63,129 nucleotides of DNA, taken from JBEBGV01 sp040081265. GTDB lineage: Bacteria > Acidobacteriota > Vicinamibacteria > Vicinamibacterales > UBA2999. The notes under the pieces were generated by a model. The model did no database searches. It saw only the letters and a program-made list of their open reading frames with translations, and had not been told where the DNA came from. The stretch spans positions 1 to 63,129 of the forward strand of contig JBEBGV010000022.1 of the NCBI GenBank assembly GCA_040081265.1. Direction: 5' to 3'. Shown piece after piece: positions 26,644-33,335 of the stretch (its first letter is position 1; each line of letters begins with the position of its first letter). Made by a program: the position numbers and the translations under genes.

Positions 26644-27525
26644 ATGTTCACGCAGCTGTCCAATCAGATAGCAGATGCCGTCGCAGCGGTCGCACCGTCG
26701 GTCGTTCAGGTGCACGGGGGCCGGCGCCCCGCCAGCGGTCTCGTCTTTGCCGACAACCTTGTCCTGACCACAATGGCCGTTCTCGGCCGGGAGGACCGCG
26801 CTCACGTTCGACGCCCCGACGGGAGCGTGCTCGAAGGACAGCTCACGGGTTGGGATCCGGCCACGCGGGTGGCCCTTCTCCGCGTTCCTGAACTTGGCCT
26901 CGAGCCGGTGATCCCCGGCGGCGCGGAGCCACGGGTTGGCCACATCGCCGTCGCGATTGCCCGTTCATGGAGCAACGCCGTGACCGCCACCGCTGGCCTG
27001 GTGTCAGTGATCGGCGGCCCCCTGCCGACCGGACGACGCCGAGCCATCGAGCGCGTGATCCGCACCTCCGCGCCGATGCACGACGGATTTGCCGGGGGCG
27101 CCTTCCTCGACTCTGCCGGTCAGCTCATCGGCGTCACCACCGCGGCCGAAATCCGTGGCCTTGGCGTGGTCATTCCCGCCCCCATCGCGTGGGCGTCGGC
27201 GGCGCGGGTGCTGGAACGGAGTGGGATCAAACGAGGCTACCTCGGAATCGCCGTCCAACCGGTGCGCGTCTCACAGAGACAGGTCGAGGTCGCCGGGCGG
27301 GACGCCGCCGTCCTGATTGCGGCCGTCAAGGACGGGTCCCCCGCTGCCAACGCTGGAGTGCTGGTCGGGGATCTCCTGCTCTCAGTGGACGGACACTCGA
27401 TCGCGTCACCAGAGGAGCTTCTTGATTTGCTCGACGGCGAGCGCGTCGGACACAGCGCCGAGCTGAAGATCCTGCGCGGCGACACGCCGGTGACGCTCAG
27501 TGCCGTGATCGCCGAGCGACCGTAG
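26644..27525 (+). CDS. HtrA-like pseudoprotease with PDZ domain
   Basis: 293 residues from ATG 26644 (GTG 26611 is the alternative). The chymotrypsin fold of HtrA/DegP is recognisable (VVQVHGGRRPASGLVFADNL, WDPATRVALLRV, VAIARSW, LGVVIPAPIAWA), followed by one PDZ domain (about 205-290; AAVKDGSPAANAGVLVGDLL). All three catalytic positions are changed. The His of TNNHVV aligns to Ala45 in LTTMAVL, the Asp of SDIAL to Arg75 in TRVALL, and the Ser of GNSGG to Ala150 in GFAGGA. There is no signal peptide, so it is probably cytoplasmic. It should bind peptides or partners rather than cleave. It is followed by a LuxR-type regulator after 39 bases. Confidence 0.85.
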   Translation: MFTQLSNQIADAVAAVAPSVVQVHGGRRPASGLVFADNLVLTTMAVLGREDRAHVRRPDGSVLEGQLTGWDPATRVALLRVPELGLEPVIPGGAEPRVGHIAVAIARSWSNAVTATAGLVSVIGGPLPTGRRRAIERVIRTSAPMHDGFAGGAFLDSAGQLIGVTTAAEIRGLGVVIPAPIAWASAARVLERSGIKRGYLGIAVQPVRVSQRQVEVAGRDAAVLIAAVKDGSPAANAGVLVGDLLLSVDGHSIASPEELLDLLDGERVGHSAELKILRGDTPVTLSAVIAERP

Positions 27526-27535
27526 AACGTACGTA

Positions 27536-27557
27536 GGGCGTGTCCGAAGGACCCGCC
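27536..27557. repeat. Imperfect REP-like palindrome
   Basis: GGCGTGTCC-GAA-GGACCCGCC; one T breaks an otherwise nine-base stem. It is preceded by GTACGTAG, as in other copies, and lies between the pseudoprotease and the LuxR gene. Confidence 0.65.
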
Positions 27558-27564
27558 GCCACCC

Positions 27565-27951
27565 ATGAACGTGATTCTCATCGGCACAAAGAGCGAACGG
27601 GACCGTCTTCGCGCAACGCTGGGTGGCACGTCGCTGAACGTTGTTGCGGAAGCGGCGACGCAGGCCGAAGCCCGCCAGAACAGCATCCTCGCCGACGCCT
27701 GGCTGCTGCCGGTGTCCCACGTGAGGGGTCAGGCCCCTCCGCACATCTACCAGGCAGACCTGACCCCACGCGAACTGGACGTGCTCGATCTGCTGGCCCT
27801 CGGGCTCTCCAACCGGGCCATCGCAGAGCGCCTCGGCATCTCTGACCAGACCGTGAAGTTTCATGTGGCGGCGCTCTCGGGCAAGCTCGGCGCGTCGAAC
27901 CGAACGAGCGCGGTGCGCCTGGCCATGGAACGCGGGCTAGTCACGCTCTGA
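27565..27951 (+). CDS. Short LuxR/NarL-type regulator with degenerate receiver
   Basis: 128 residues. The C-terminal 65 are a typical LuxR helix-turn-helix (LTPRELDVLDLLALGLSNRA, then IAERLGISDQTVKFHVAALS). The N-terminal 60 resemble half a receiver domain (MNVILIGTKSERDRLRATLG) but lack the acidic pocket and the second half of the fold. Phosphorylation is therefore unlikely. Control could come from protein binding, possibly by the HtrA-like protein encoded just upstream. That link is an inference from adjacency. Confidence 0.85.
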   Translation: MNVILIGTKSERDRLRATLGGTSLNVVAEAATQAEARQNSILADAWLLPVSHVRGQAPPHIYQADLTPRELDVLDLLALGLSNRAIAERLGISDQTVKFHVAALSGKLGASNRTSAVRLAMERGLVTL

Positions 27952-28006
27952 CTCGCCCGGGGATCACGGTCAGCCTGATGCGCGCGCATCACCCGAATCA
28001 GTAGGA

Positions 28007-28087
28007 AAATGGGGTCGGAGGTCATTTAAAGTGGACACGGAGCGCGAAGCGATAGCTGTCCTCCTTAAATGACCTCCGACCCCATTT
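28007..28087. repeat. 81-base hairpin element with 23-base perfect arms
   Basis: Left arm 28007-28029 (AAATGGGGTCGGAGG then TCATTTAA) and right arm 28065-28087 are exact inverted copies. The 35 bases between can extend the stem with one mismatch (GTGGACA against TGTCCTC) and contain CGC-GAA-GCG at the tip. This is the form of a REP/MITE-like palindromic element mobilised in trans; there is no transposase here. The right arm ends one base before the start codon of the next gene. Confidence 0.9.
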
Positions 28088-29227
28088 ATGACTGACACTG
28101 TCTACGTCATCGCGACGACTGTCGCGCCCACGGTTGCCGCCCATCTTGCGCAGCATCGCGCCACCGTCGACCCAGTTGGTGGCTCGGTGGCACCGGCGGA
28201 GGTCCCCTTGCCGGACGCCGCGGTGGTCGGGGCGCTGGTCGATGCGGCGTTCTGGGCGAGCCTTCGGCGCGAAGAAGGGTATGTGCCGACCATCTCCCTC
28301 GCCTTCCTGCCGCCGAGCCCTGAGATTCGGCCGCTGACGTTTGCTCGTCCACTGTCGCTTGAACCGAGCGGCCTCGCCCGCCTCGGCCCGGCGGTGGAAC
28401 GGCCGGGCATTCATCTTGGCGTCTGGTGGCACGACGGCCGCCTGGCCGTGTGGGGTATGACACGAACCATCCCGCCCTTCTGCTTCGTCACCGAGGTCGT
28501 GGCGCCTGGCATCATCGTCCTGAAGCATCGACCACGACAGGAGTCGCAGAAATTCGTCAACCTCGCGGTGATCGAAGGCGACACCGCCAAGATCATCGAC
28601 GAGCGCGCCTCGCTCGTTCCGGGTTGCCCGGTGCTCCTGACCGGGCTCCTCGGCATGGACACCGGGCGCAGTCGCGACGCGGTGCAGGTGCTGGTGCAGC
28701 TCGCCGTGTCGATGCGACGCCATCATCGAGGCGGCACGCTGCTGATGGTGCCCTCGGCAACTCGCGCCTGGGAGCAGTCGATTGTGACGCCGATCGCGTA
28801 TGCGGTGGAACCTGCGTACACGGAGCTCGCAGGACTGCTGAAGGGCGCGGCTGGAGATGACCCGGAGGGCGCCGACACCCTCCGCCGTGCCGTGACTGCC
28901 GTTGCCGGCCTGACCGCGGTCGATGGCGCGACCATCCTCACGGATCAATATGACGTGGTAGCGTTCGGCGCCAAGATTCGCCGCAAGCAGGGCGGAGCGC
29001 AGGTCGAGCAGCTACTCTTGACTGAACCCGTGATCGGCAACGAGCCCGTCAAGGCAACGCCTGGGCAACTTGGCGGCACGCGCCACCTCTCGGCCGCGCA
29101 GTTTGTCAGCGATCAGCATGACGGTCTGGCGCTGGTCGCCTCACAGGACGGTCGCTTCACGCTGTTTGCGTGGGCGCCATCAGAGCAGATGGTCCACGCC
29201 CACCGGGTGGACGCCCTCCTGATCTAA
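28088..29227 (+). CDS. Probable diadenylate cyclase (DAC/DisA_N-like) with N-terminal sensor region
   Basis: 379 residues. The C-terminal 100 residues carry the two DAC signatures: DGA at 279-281 (VDGATILTDQYDVVAFGA) and GGTRHLSAAQFV at 329-340, followed by LALVASQDGRFTLF. Canonical enzymes have GTRHR; here the last Arg is Leu. The N-terminal part (VPTISLAFLPPSP, PGIHLGVWWHDGRLAVWGMT) fits the DACNV sensor region that accompanies DAC domains in several phyla. It would make c-di-AMP from two ATP. The ATG directly follows the hairpin element, so there is no normal ribosome-binding site for this start. Confidence 0.62.
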   Translation: MTDTVYVIATTVAPTVAAHLAQHRATVDPVGGSVAPAEVPLPDAAVVGALVDAAFWASLRREEGYVPTISLAFLPPSPEIRPLTFARPLSLEPSGLARLGPAVERPGIHLGVWWHDGRLAVWGMTRTIPPFCFVTEVVAPGIIVLKHRPRQESQKFVNLAVIEGDTAKIIDERASLVPGCPVLLTGLLGMDTGRSRDAVQVLVQLAVSMRRHHRGGTLLMVPSATRAWEQSIVTPIAYAVEPAYTELAGLLKGAAGDDPEGADTLRRAVTAVAGLTAVDGATILTDQYDVVAFGAKIRRKQGGAQVEQLLLTEPVIGNEPVKATPGQLGGTRHLSAAQFVSDQHDGLALVASQDGRFTLFAWAPSEQMVHAHRVDALLI

Positions 29228-29231
29228 GGGC

Positions 29232-29263
29232 CGCACCTAACGGTGCGATGGACCTTCAGGTCC
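29232..29263. repeat. Two adjacent short palindromes at the oppF 3' end
   Basis: CGCACCTAACGGTGCG (29232-29247) and GGACCTTCAGGTCC (29250-29263). They lie at a convergent gene junction and the second encodes part of the OppF tail (GGPEGPSHR). A role in termination is possible. Confidence 0.6.
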
Positions 29264-30250
29264 GCCAGCCACAACTTCTTCAGCAAAGTGACACGCCGAG
29301 AAGTGGCCCGGCGTGACCTCGCGAAGGTGCGGCTCTTCGATCGCGCACTTCTCCCGAGCCATGAAACAGCGCGGGTGAAAGCGGCAGCCTGACGGAGGGT
29401 TGGCGGGGCTCGGCACGTCGCCCTTCAGAACAATCCTTCGGTGCGGCCGGTCAGGGTCGGGCACCGGAATCGCCGACAGCAGCGACACGGTATATGGATG
29501 CCGGGGCTCCCGGTAGAGGTCCTGGCTGGGAGCGAGTTCGACGATCTTGCCGAGATACATCACCGCCACGCGATCGCTGATGTGCTCGACCACCGAGAGA
29601 TCGTGGGCGATGAAGAGATACGTCAGCCGCAGGTCACGCTGCAGGTCGCGCAGCAGGTTGACGATCTGGGCCTGAATCGACACGTCGAGCGCCGACACCG
29701 GCTCGTCGGCGACTATCAGTTCGGGCCCGACGGCGAGCGCACGCGCAATGCCCAGACGCTGACGCTGCCCGCCCGAGAACTCGTGCGGATACCGTCCGGC
29801 CTGCGTCGGCGACAACCCAACCTGTTGAAGCAGCGCCCCGATGCGGTCCTGCAGTTCGCTCTTCGCAGCCAGACCATGCACCGTCAGGACCTCGCCGAGC
29901 ATCCCTCGCACCGTCTTGCGCGGGTTGAGACTCGAGTACGGATCCTGAAACACAATCTGCATCCGCCGCCGCAGGGCGCGCAGGTCGCCACGCTTGAGAC
30001 CGGTGACGTCGACGCCATCGAAGGTCACGGTCCCCGACGTCGGTTCGATGAGCCGCAGGATGCACCGGCCGGTCGTGGTCTTGCCGCAGCCGCTCTCGCC
30101 AACCAGTCCGAGCGTCTCGCCGCGATGCACCGAGAAGGACACGCCGTCGACGGCGCGCACGTGCCCGACCGTCCGCGAGAAGAAGCCCTTCCGAATCGGA
30201 AAGTGCTTCGTCAGATTGGTGACCGTCAGCAGCGGCTCAGACACCGGCAC
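29237..30250 (-). CDS. oppF: Oligopeptide ABC transporter ATP-binding protein OppF
   Basis: 337 residues, GTG at 30250 (GTG 30244 also possible). Walker A GESGCGKTT, signature FSGGQRQRLGIARALA, Walker B ELIVADEPVSALD. The C-terminal oligo/dipeptide extension has Cys residues (SGCRFHPRCFMAREKCAIEE and SACHF) that in related proteins hold a 4Fe-4S cluster. It powers peptide import with OppD. It overlaps oppD by 14 bases and is the last gene of the operon. Confidence 0.93.
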   Translation of the reverse strand: MPVSEPLLTVTNLTKHFPIRKGFFSRTVGHVRAVDGVSFSVHRGETLGLVGESGCGKTTTGRCILRLIEPTSGTVTFDGVDVTGLKRGDLRALRRRMQIVFQDPYSSLNPRKTVRGMLGEVLTVHGLAAKSELQDRIGALLQQVGLSPTQAGRYPHEFSGGQRQRLGIARALAVGPELIVADEPVSALDVSIQAQIVNLLRDLQRDLRLTYLFIAHDLSVVEHISDRVAVMYLGKIVELAPSQDLYREPRHPYTVSLLSAIPVPDPDRPHRRIVLKGDVPSPANPPSGCRFHPRCFMAREKCAIEEPHLREVTPGHFSACHFAEEVVAGGPEGPSHR

Positions 30251-31262
30251 CCTGCTCCAGGTCCTCTGGCACGGGACTCACCGTTCCGGCAGCGATTTCC
30301 CGCGCACGCCAGCACCGTGACCACCGACCCTCCTCCACCATCTCGAGGGGCGGCTCCTCCATGCACTGCTCGATGGCAATCGGGCAGCGCGGATGGAATC
30401 GACAGCCCCGCGGGAATCGCGCCGGGTTCGGCACCGTGCCCTTGATGACCCGCAGCCGTCGACGAATATCGCCAAGCTTCGGCAGCGACGCCTGCAGTCC
30501 GGCGGTGTAGGGATGGAGAGGCTTCTTGAACGCCGGGCGAACGTCGCAGTACTCGACGACCTGCCCCGCATACATGACGGCGACGCGATCGGCGGTCTCG
30601 GCCACGACGCCAAGATCGTGGGTAATGAGCAGCACTGCCATCTTCAACTCGGACTGCAGTTGCTTGAGCAGCTCGAGAATCTGCGCCTGAATGGTCACAT
30701 CCAGCGCCGTCGTGGGCTCGTCCGCGATGAGCACGGCCGGCCGGCAGGCCAGCGCCATCGCGATCATGACCCTCTGACGCATGCCTCCCGACATCTGGTG
30801 CGGATACTCGTCCACGCGCTGCGCCGCGGCCGGGATGCCGACGCGCTCGAGCATCTCGATGGCCCGCGCCCGCGCGTCCTTGCGACCCAGGCCCTCGTGC
30901 CGGCGAACGGTTTCCATGATCTGCTCGCCGCAGCTGAAGACCGGATTGAGGGAGGTCATCGGCTCCTGGAAGATCATCGAGATCGACTTGCCTCGAATCG
31001 ATCGCATCTCCTTGTCGGAGAGCTCGAGCAGATTCCTGCCACGAAACATGATTCGGCCGCCGACGACGCGGCCTGGTGGCTGGGGGAAGAGCCTGAGGAT
31101 CGACAGGGCCGTCACGCTCTTGCCGCTGCCTGACTCCCCCACGATGGCCAGCGTTTCCCCCTCGTTCACGTGAAAGGACACGCCGTCTACCGCCCGCACC
31201 ACCGCATCGTCGGTGAAGAAGTGGGTTTTCAGATTCTCGAGTTCGAGGAGCGGAACGCTCAG
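30237..31262 (-). CDS. oppD: Oligopeptide ABC transporter ATP-binding protein OppD, CTG start
   Basis: 341 residues. Walker A GESGSGKS, signature MSGGMRQRVMIAMALA, Walker B AVLIADEPTTALD, and a C-terminal peptide-transporter extension with GCRFHPRCPIAIEQC. The usual OppD N-terminus (LLELENLKTHFF, then VRAVDGVSF) is present only if translation starts at CTG 31262, which overlaps the oppC stop as CTGA. A strong Shine-Dalgarno GGGAGG lies six bases upstream. The first GTG start (31202) would delete the first beta strand. No in-frame ATG, GTG or TTG lies between the CTG and upstream coding. Confidence 0.88.
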   Translation of the reverse strand: MSVPLLELENLKTHFFTDDAVVRAVDGVSFHVNEGETLAIVGESGSGKSVTALSILRLFPQPPGRVVGGRIMFRGRNLLELSDKEMRSIRGKSISMIFQEPMTSLNPVFSCGEQIMETVRRHEGLGRKDARARAIEMLERVGIPAAAQRVDEYPHQMSGGMRQRVMIAMALACRPAVLIADEPTTALDVTIQAQILELLKQLQSELKMAVLLITHDLGVVAETADRVAVMYAGQVVEYCDVRPAFKKPLHPYTAGLQASLPKLGDIRRRLRVIKGTVPNPARFPRGCRFHPRCPIAIEQCMEEPPLEMVEEGRWSRCWRAREIAAGTVSPVPEDLEQGAGV

Positions 31263-32362
31263 GACCGGCCTCCCGACACGCGGCGCGGGTCCAGCGCGTC
31301 GCGCAGGCCATCACCGAGGAAGTTGAAGGCCATGACCGTGACGAAGATCGCCATACCCGGCACGTAGAGCAGCCACGGAAACGCGGTCAGGGCGCGAATG
31401 CTCCTCGCCTGGTTGAGCATGTTGCCCCACGACGCGGCCGGCTCCTGCACGCCGACGCCCAGGAACGACAGCACCACCTCGCCCAGGATGTAGCCCGGCA
31501 CCGCGACTGTCGCGGCCACAATGACGAACGACATCGTGTTCGGCAGGATGTGCCCGATGATGATGCGGGCACGGCTGAACCCGAGTGCTTCGGCCGCGGT
31601 CACGAACTCGTTCTTCCTGATCGACAGCACCAGACCACGAATGATGCGCGCGACCCCGGCCCAGCCGATGAAGGCCAGGATGGCGACAATGCCGAGATAG
31701 ACCTGCTGGCTTGGCAGGTCGATCGGGATGACGCCGCGGAGCGCGATGATGAGGTAGAGCGACGGAATGCTCAGGAGCAGTTCGGTGATGCGCATGATGG
31801 CCGAGTCTGCGGCACCGCCGAAGTATCCCGAGATACCCCCAAGAATCAGGCCCAGCGTGAACGAAATCGCGATGCCAACCAGCCCGACGGTGAGCGAAAT
31901 CTGGGCGCCGAACAGCAATCGCGAGAGCAGGTCTCTCCCGAACGAGTCCGTGCCGAGCAGATAGATTCGCCCTGGAGCGTCAACGCCAAACAGGTGCACG
32001 TCGGTCTCGACGAGGCCCAGCAGGGTGTAGCTGGCACCGCGGACGAAGAAGCGGACCGGGAACTCACGACTCTCATCCTCTCCGTATGAGAACGATCCCG
32101 TCTGGCTCACGCGTGTCGGGTAGACGAACGGGCGCACGCTGAAGCCATTGGCTCCGACCCAGTGCACGGCCTGAGGCGGGTGGAAGTACCGCAGCCGGTC
32201 CATGTCTTCCTGGGAATAGGGAGCGACAAACGGGGCAAGCAGCGCCAGCAGGTACATCAGGCTCAGGACAACCCCACCGACAATGGCGAGGGGGCTCTTG
32301 CGCAGCTGACGCCAGAAGATGCGTCCCGGCGACTGCGGCGGCGGTTCCCGCTCCTCAGTCAT
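31259..32362 (-). CDS. oppC: Oligopeptide ABC transporter permease OppC
   Basis: 367 residues from ATG 32362, which overlaps the oppB stop by eight bases. One membrane helix near residue 30 (SPLAIVGGVVLSLMYLLALL), a periplasmic loop of about 110 residues, then the permease core with about five helices and the EAA motif (EFVTAAEALGFSRARIIIGHILP). The periplasmic loop is longer than in most OppC. With OppB it forms the inner-membrane channel. Confidence 0.93.
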   Translation of the reverse strand: MTEEREPPPQSPGRIFWRQLRKSPLAIVGGVVLSLMYLLALLAPFVAPYSQEDMDRLRYFHPPQAVHWVGANGFSVRPFVYPTRVSQTGSFSYGEDESREFPVRFFVRGASYTLLGLVETDVHLFGVDAPGRIYLLGTDSFGRDLLSRLLFGAQISLTVGLVGIAISFTLGLILGGISGYFGGAADSAIMRITELLLSIPSLYLIIALRGVIPIDLPSQQVYLGIVAILAFIGWAGVARIIRGLVLSIRKNEFVTAAEALGFSRARIIIGHILPNTMSFVIVAATVAVPGYILGEVVLSFLGVGVQEPAASWGNMLNQARSIRALTAFPWLLYVPGMAIFVTVMAFNFLGDGLRDALDPRRVSGGRS

Positions 32363-33323
32363 ACGAGATCCTCGGGTCGACCAGGACCAGCAGCAGATCG
32401 GCAATCAGGTTGCCGGCGACCAGGACCGCCGAGGCCATCAGCACAGACCCCATCACCAGATACTGGTCCTGGGTCAGGATGGCATCGAGCGTGATGCGCC
32501 CAAGACCCGGCCACGAGAAGATGATCTCGGCGATGAAGGACCCGGACACCAGCGCCCCCAGGGTGTACCCGAAGAGCGTGATCATCGGGTTGAGCGCATT
32601 GCGCATCGCGTGCTTCATGATGACCACGCGCTCGTCGAGCCCCTTCGAGCGGGCAGTCGTCACATAGTCGAGTCGCAGGACATCGAGCAGGTTGCCGCGC
32701 ATCTGGCGCATGCGGCCGGCGAGAGGAATCAACCCCACGACCAGGGCGGGGAGCACCAGGTGGTGCGCAACATCGAGGAACTGTCCCATCGCGCTGAGGT
32801 CGTCGTAGTCGATCGACCGCATCCCTCCGACAGGGAACCATCCAGTCCGCGCCGCGAACATCAGGAACAGGAGGCCGGACAGGATTTCCGGCACCGACAG
32901 CCAGATAAAGGCCATGAAGGACAGCACACGGTCAATCCATGAGTGCTGTCTGACCGCCGCCCACATACCCAGTGGAATCGCCAGCCCCCACGTCACGAGC
33001 GCAGACGCGCCCGCGAGCAGCAGCGTGTTCTGCACGCCTTCACGGAGAACCGAGAAGACCGGTTGCCGGCGCGAGAACGACTGGCCGAAGTCGAGATGCA
33101 GGAGGACGTTCTGCAGATAGCGGCCGTACTGCACGTACCAGGGCCGGTCCAGCCCGAAGTTCCGGCGCATCGCCTCGATCGTGTCGGTTGAGATCGAGGG
33201 ATTCTCCGACATCTGCGTCAGGAAATCGCCAGGCGCCAGTTGCAGGAGCAGAAAGGTCAGCGCCGAGATACCGACGAGCAGGGGCAGCGTCTGCAGCACC
33301 CGCCGCAGGATGAAGGTCCGCAT
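32355..33323 (-). CDS. oppB: Oligopeptide ABC transporter permease OppB
   Basis: 322 residues. The N-terminus FILRRVLQTLPLLVGISALT with FLLLQLAPGDF is the family mark, about six helices follow, and the EAA loop reads LDYVTTARSKGLDERVVIMK. It lies 12 bases after oppA and overlaps oppC. Confidence 0.95.
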   Translation of the reverse strand: MRTFILRRVLQTLPLLVGISALTFLLLQLAPGDFLTQMSENPSISTDTIEAMRRNFGLDRPWYVQYGRYLQNVLLHLDFGQSFSRRQPVFSVLREGVQNTLLLAGASALVTWGLAIPLGMWAAVRQHSWIDRVLSFMAFIWLSVPEILSGLLFLMFAARTGWFPVGGMRSIDYDDLSAMGQFLDVAHHLVLPALVVGLIPLAGRMRQMRGNLLDVLRLDYVTTARSKGLDERVVIMKHAMRNALNPMITLFGYTLGALVSGSFIAEIIFSWPGLGRITLDAILTQDQYLVMGSVLMASAVLVAGNLIADLLLVLVDPRISYD

Positions 33324-33335
33324 CAGGCCGCGTGA

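Noticed and set aside
30226..31314. 362-codon minus-strand frame overlapping oppD
   Set aside because: Out of frame with the ABC ATPase motifs, which all lie in the oppD frame; Arg/Gly-rich translation.
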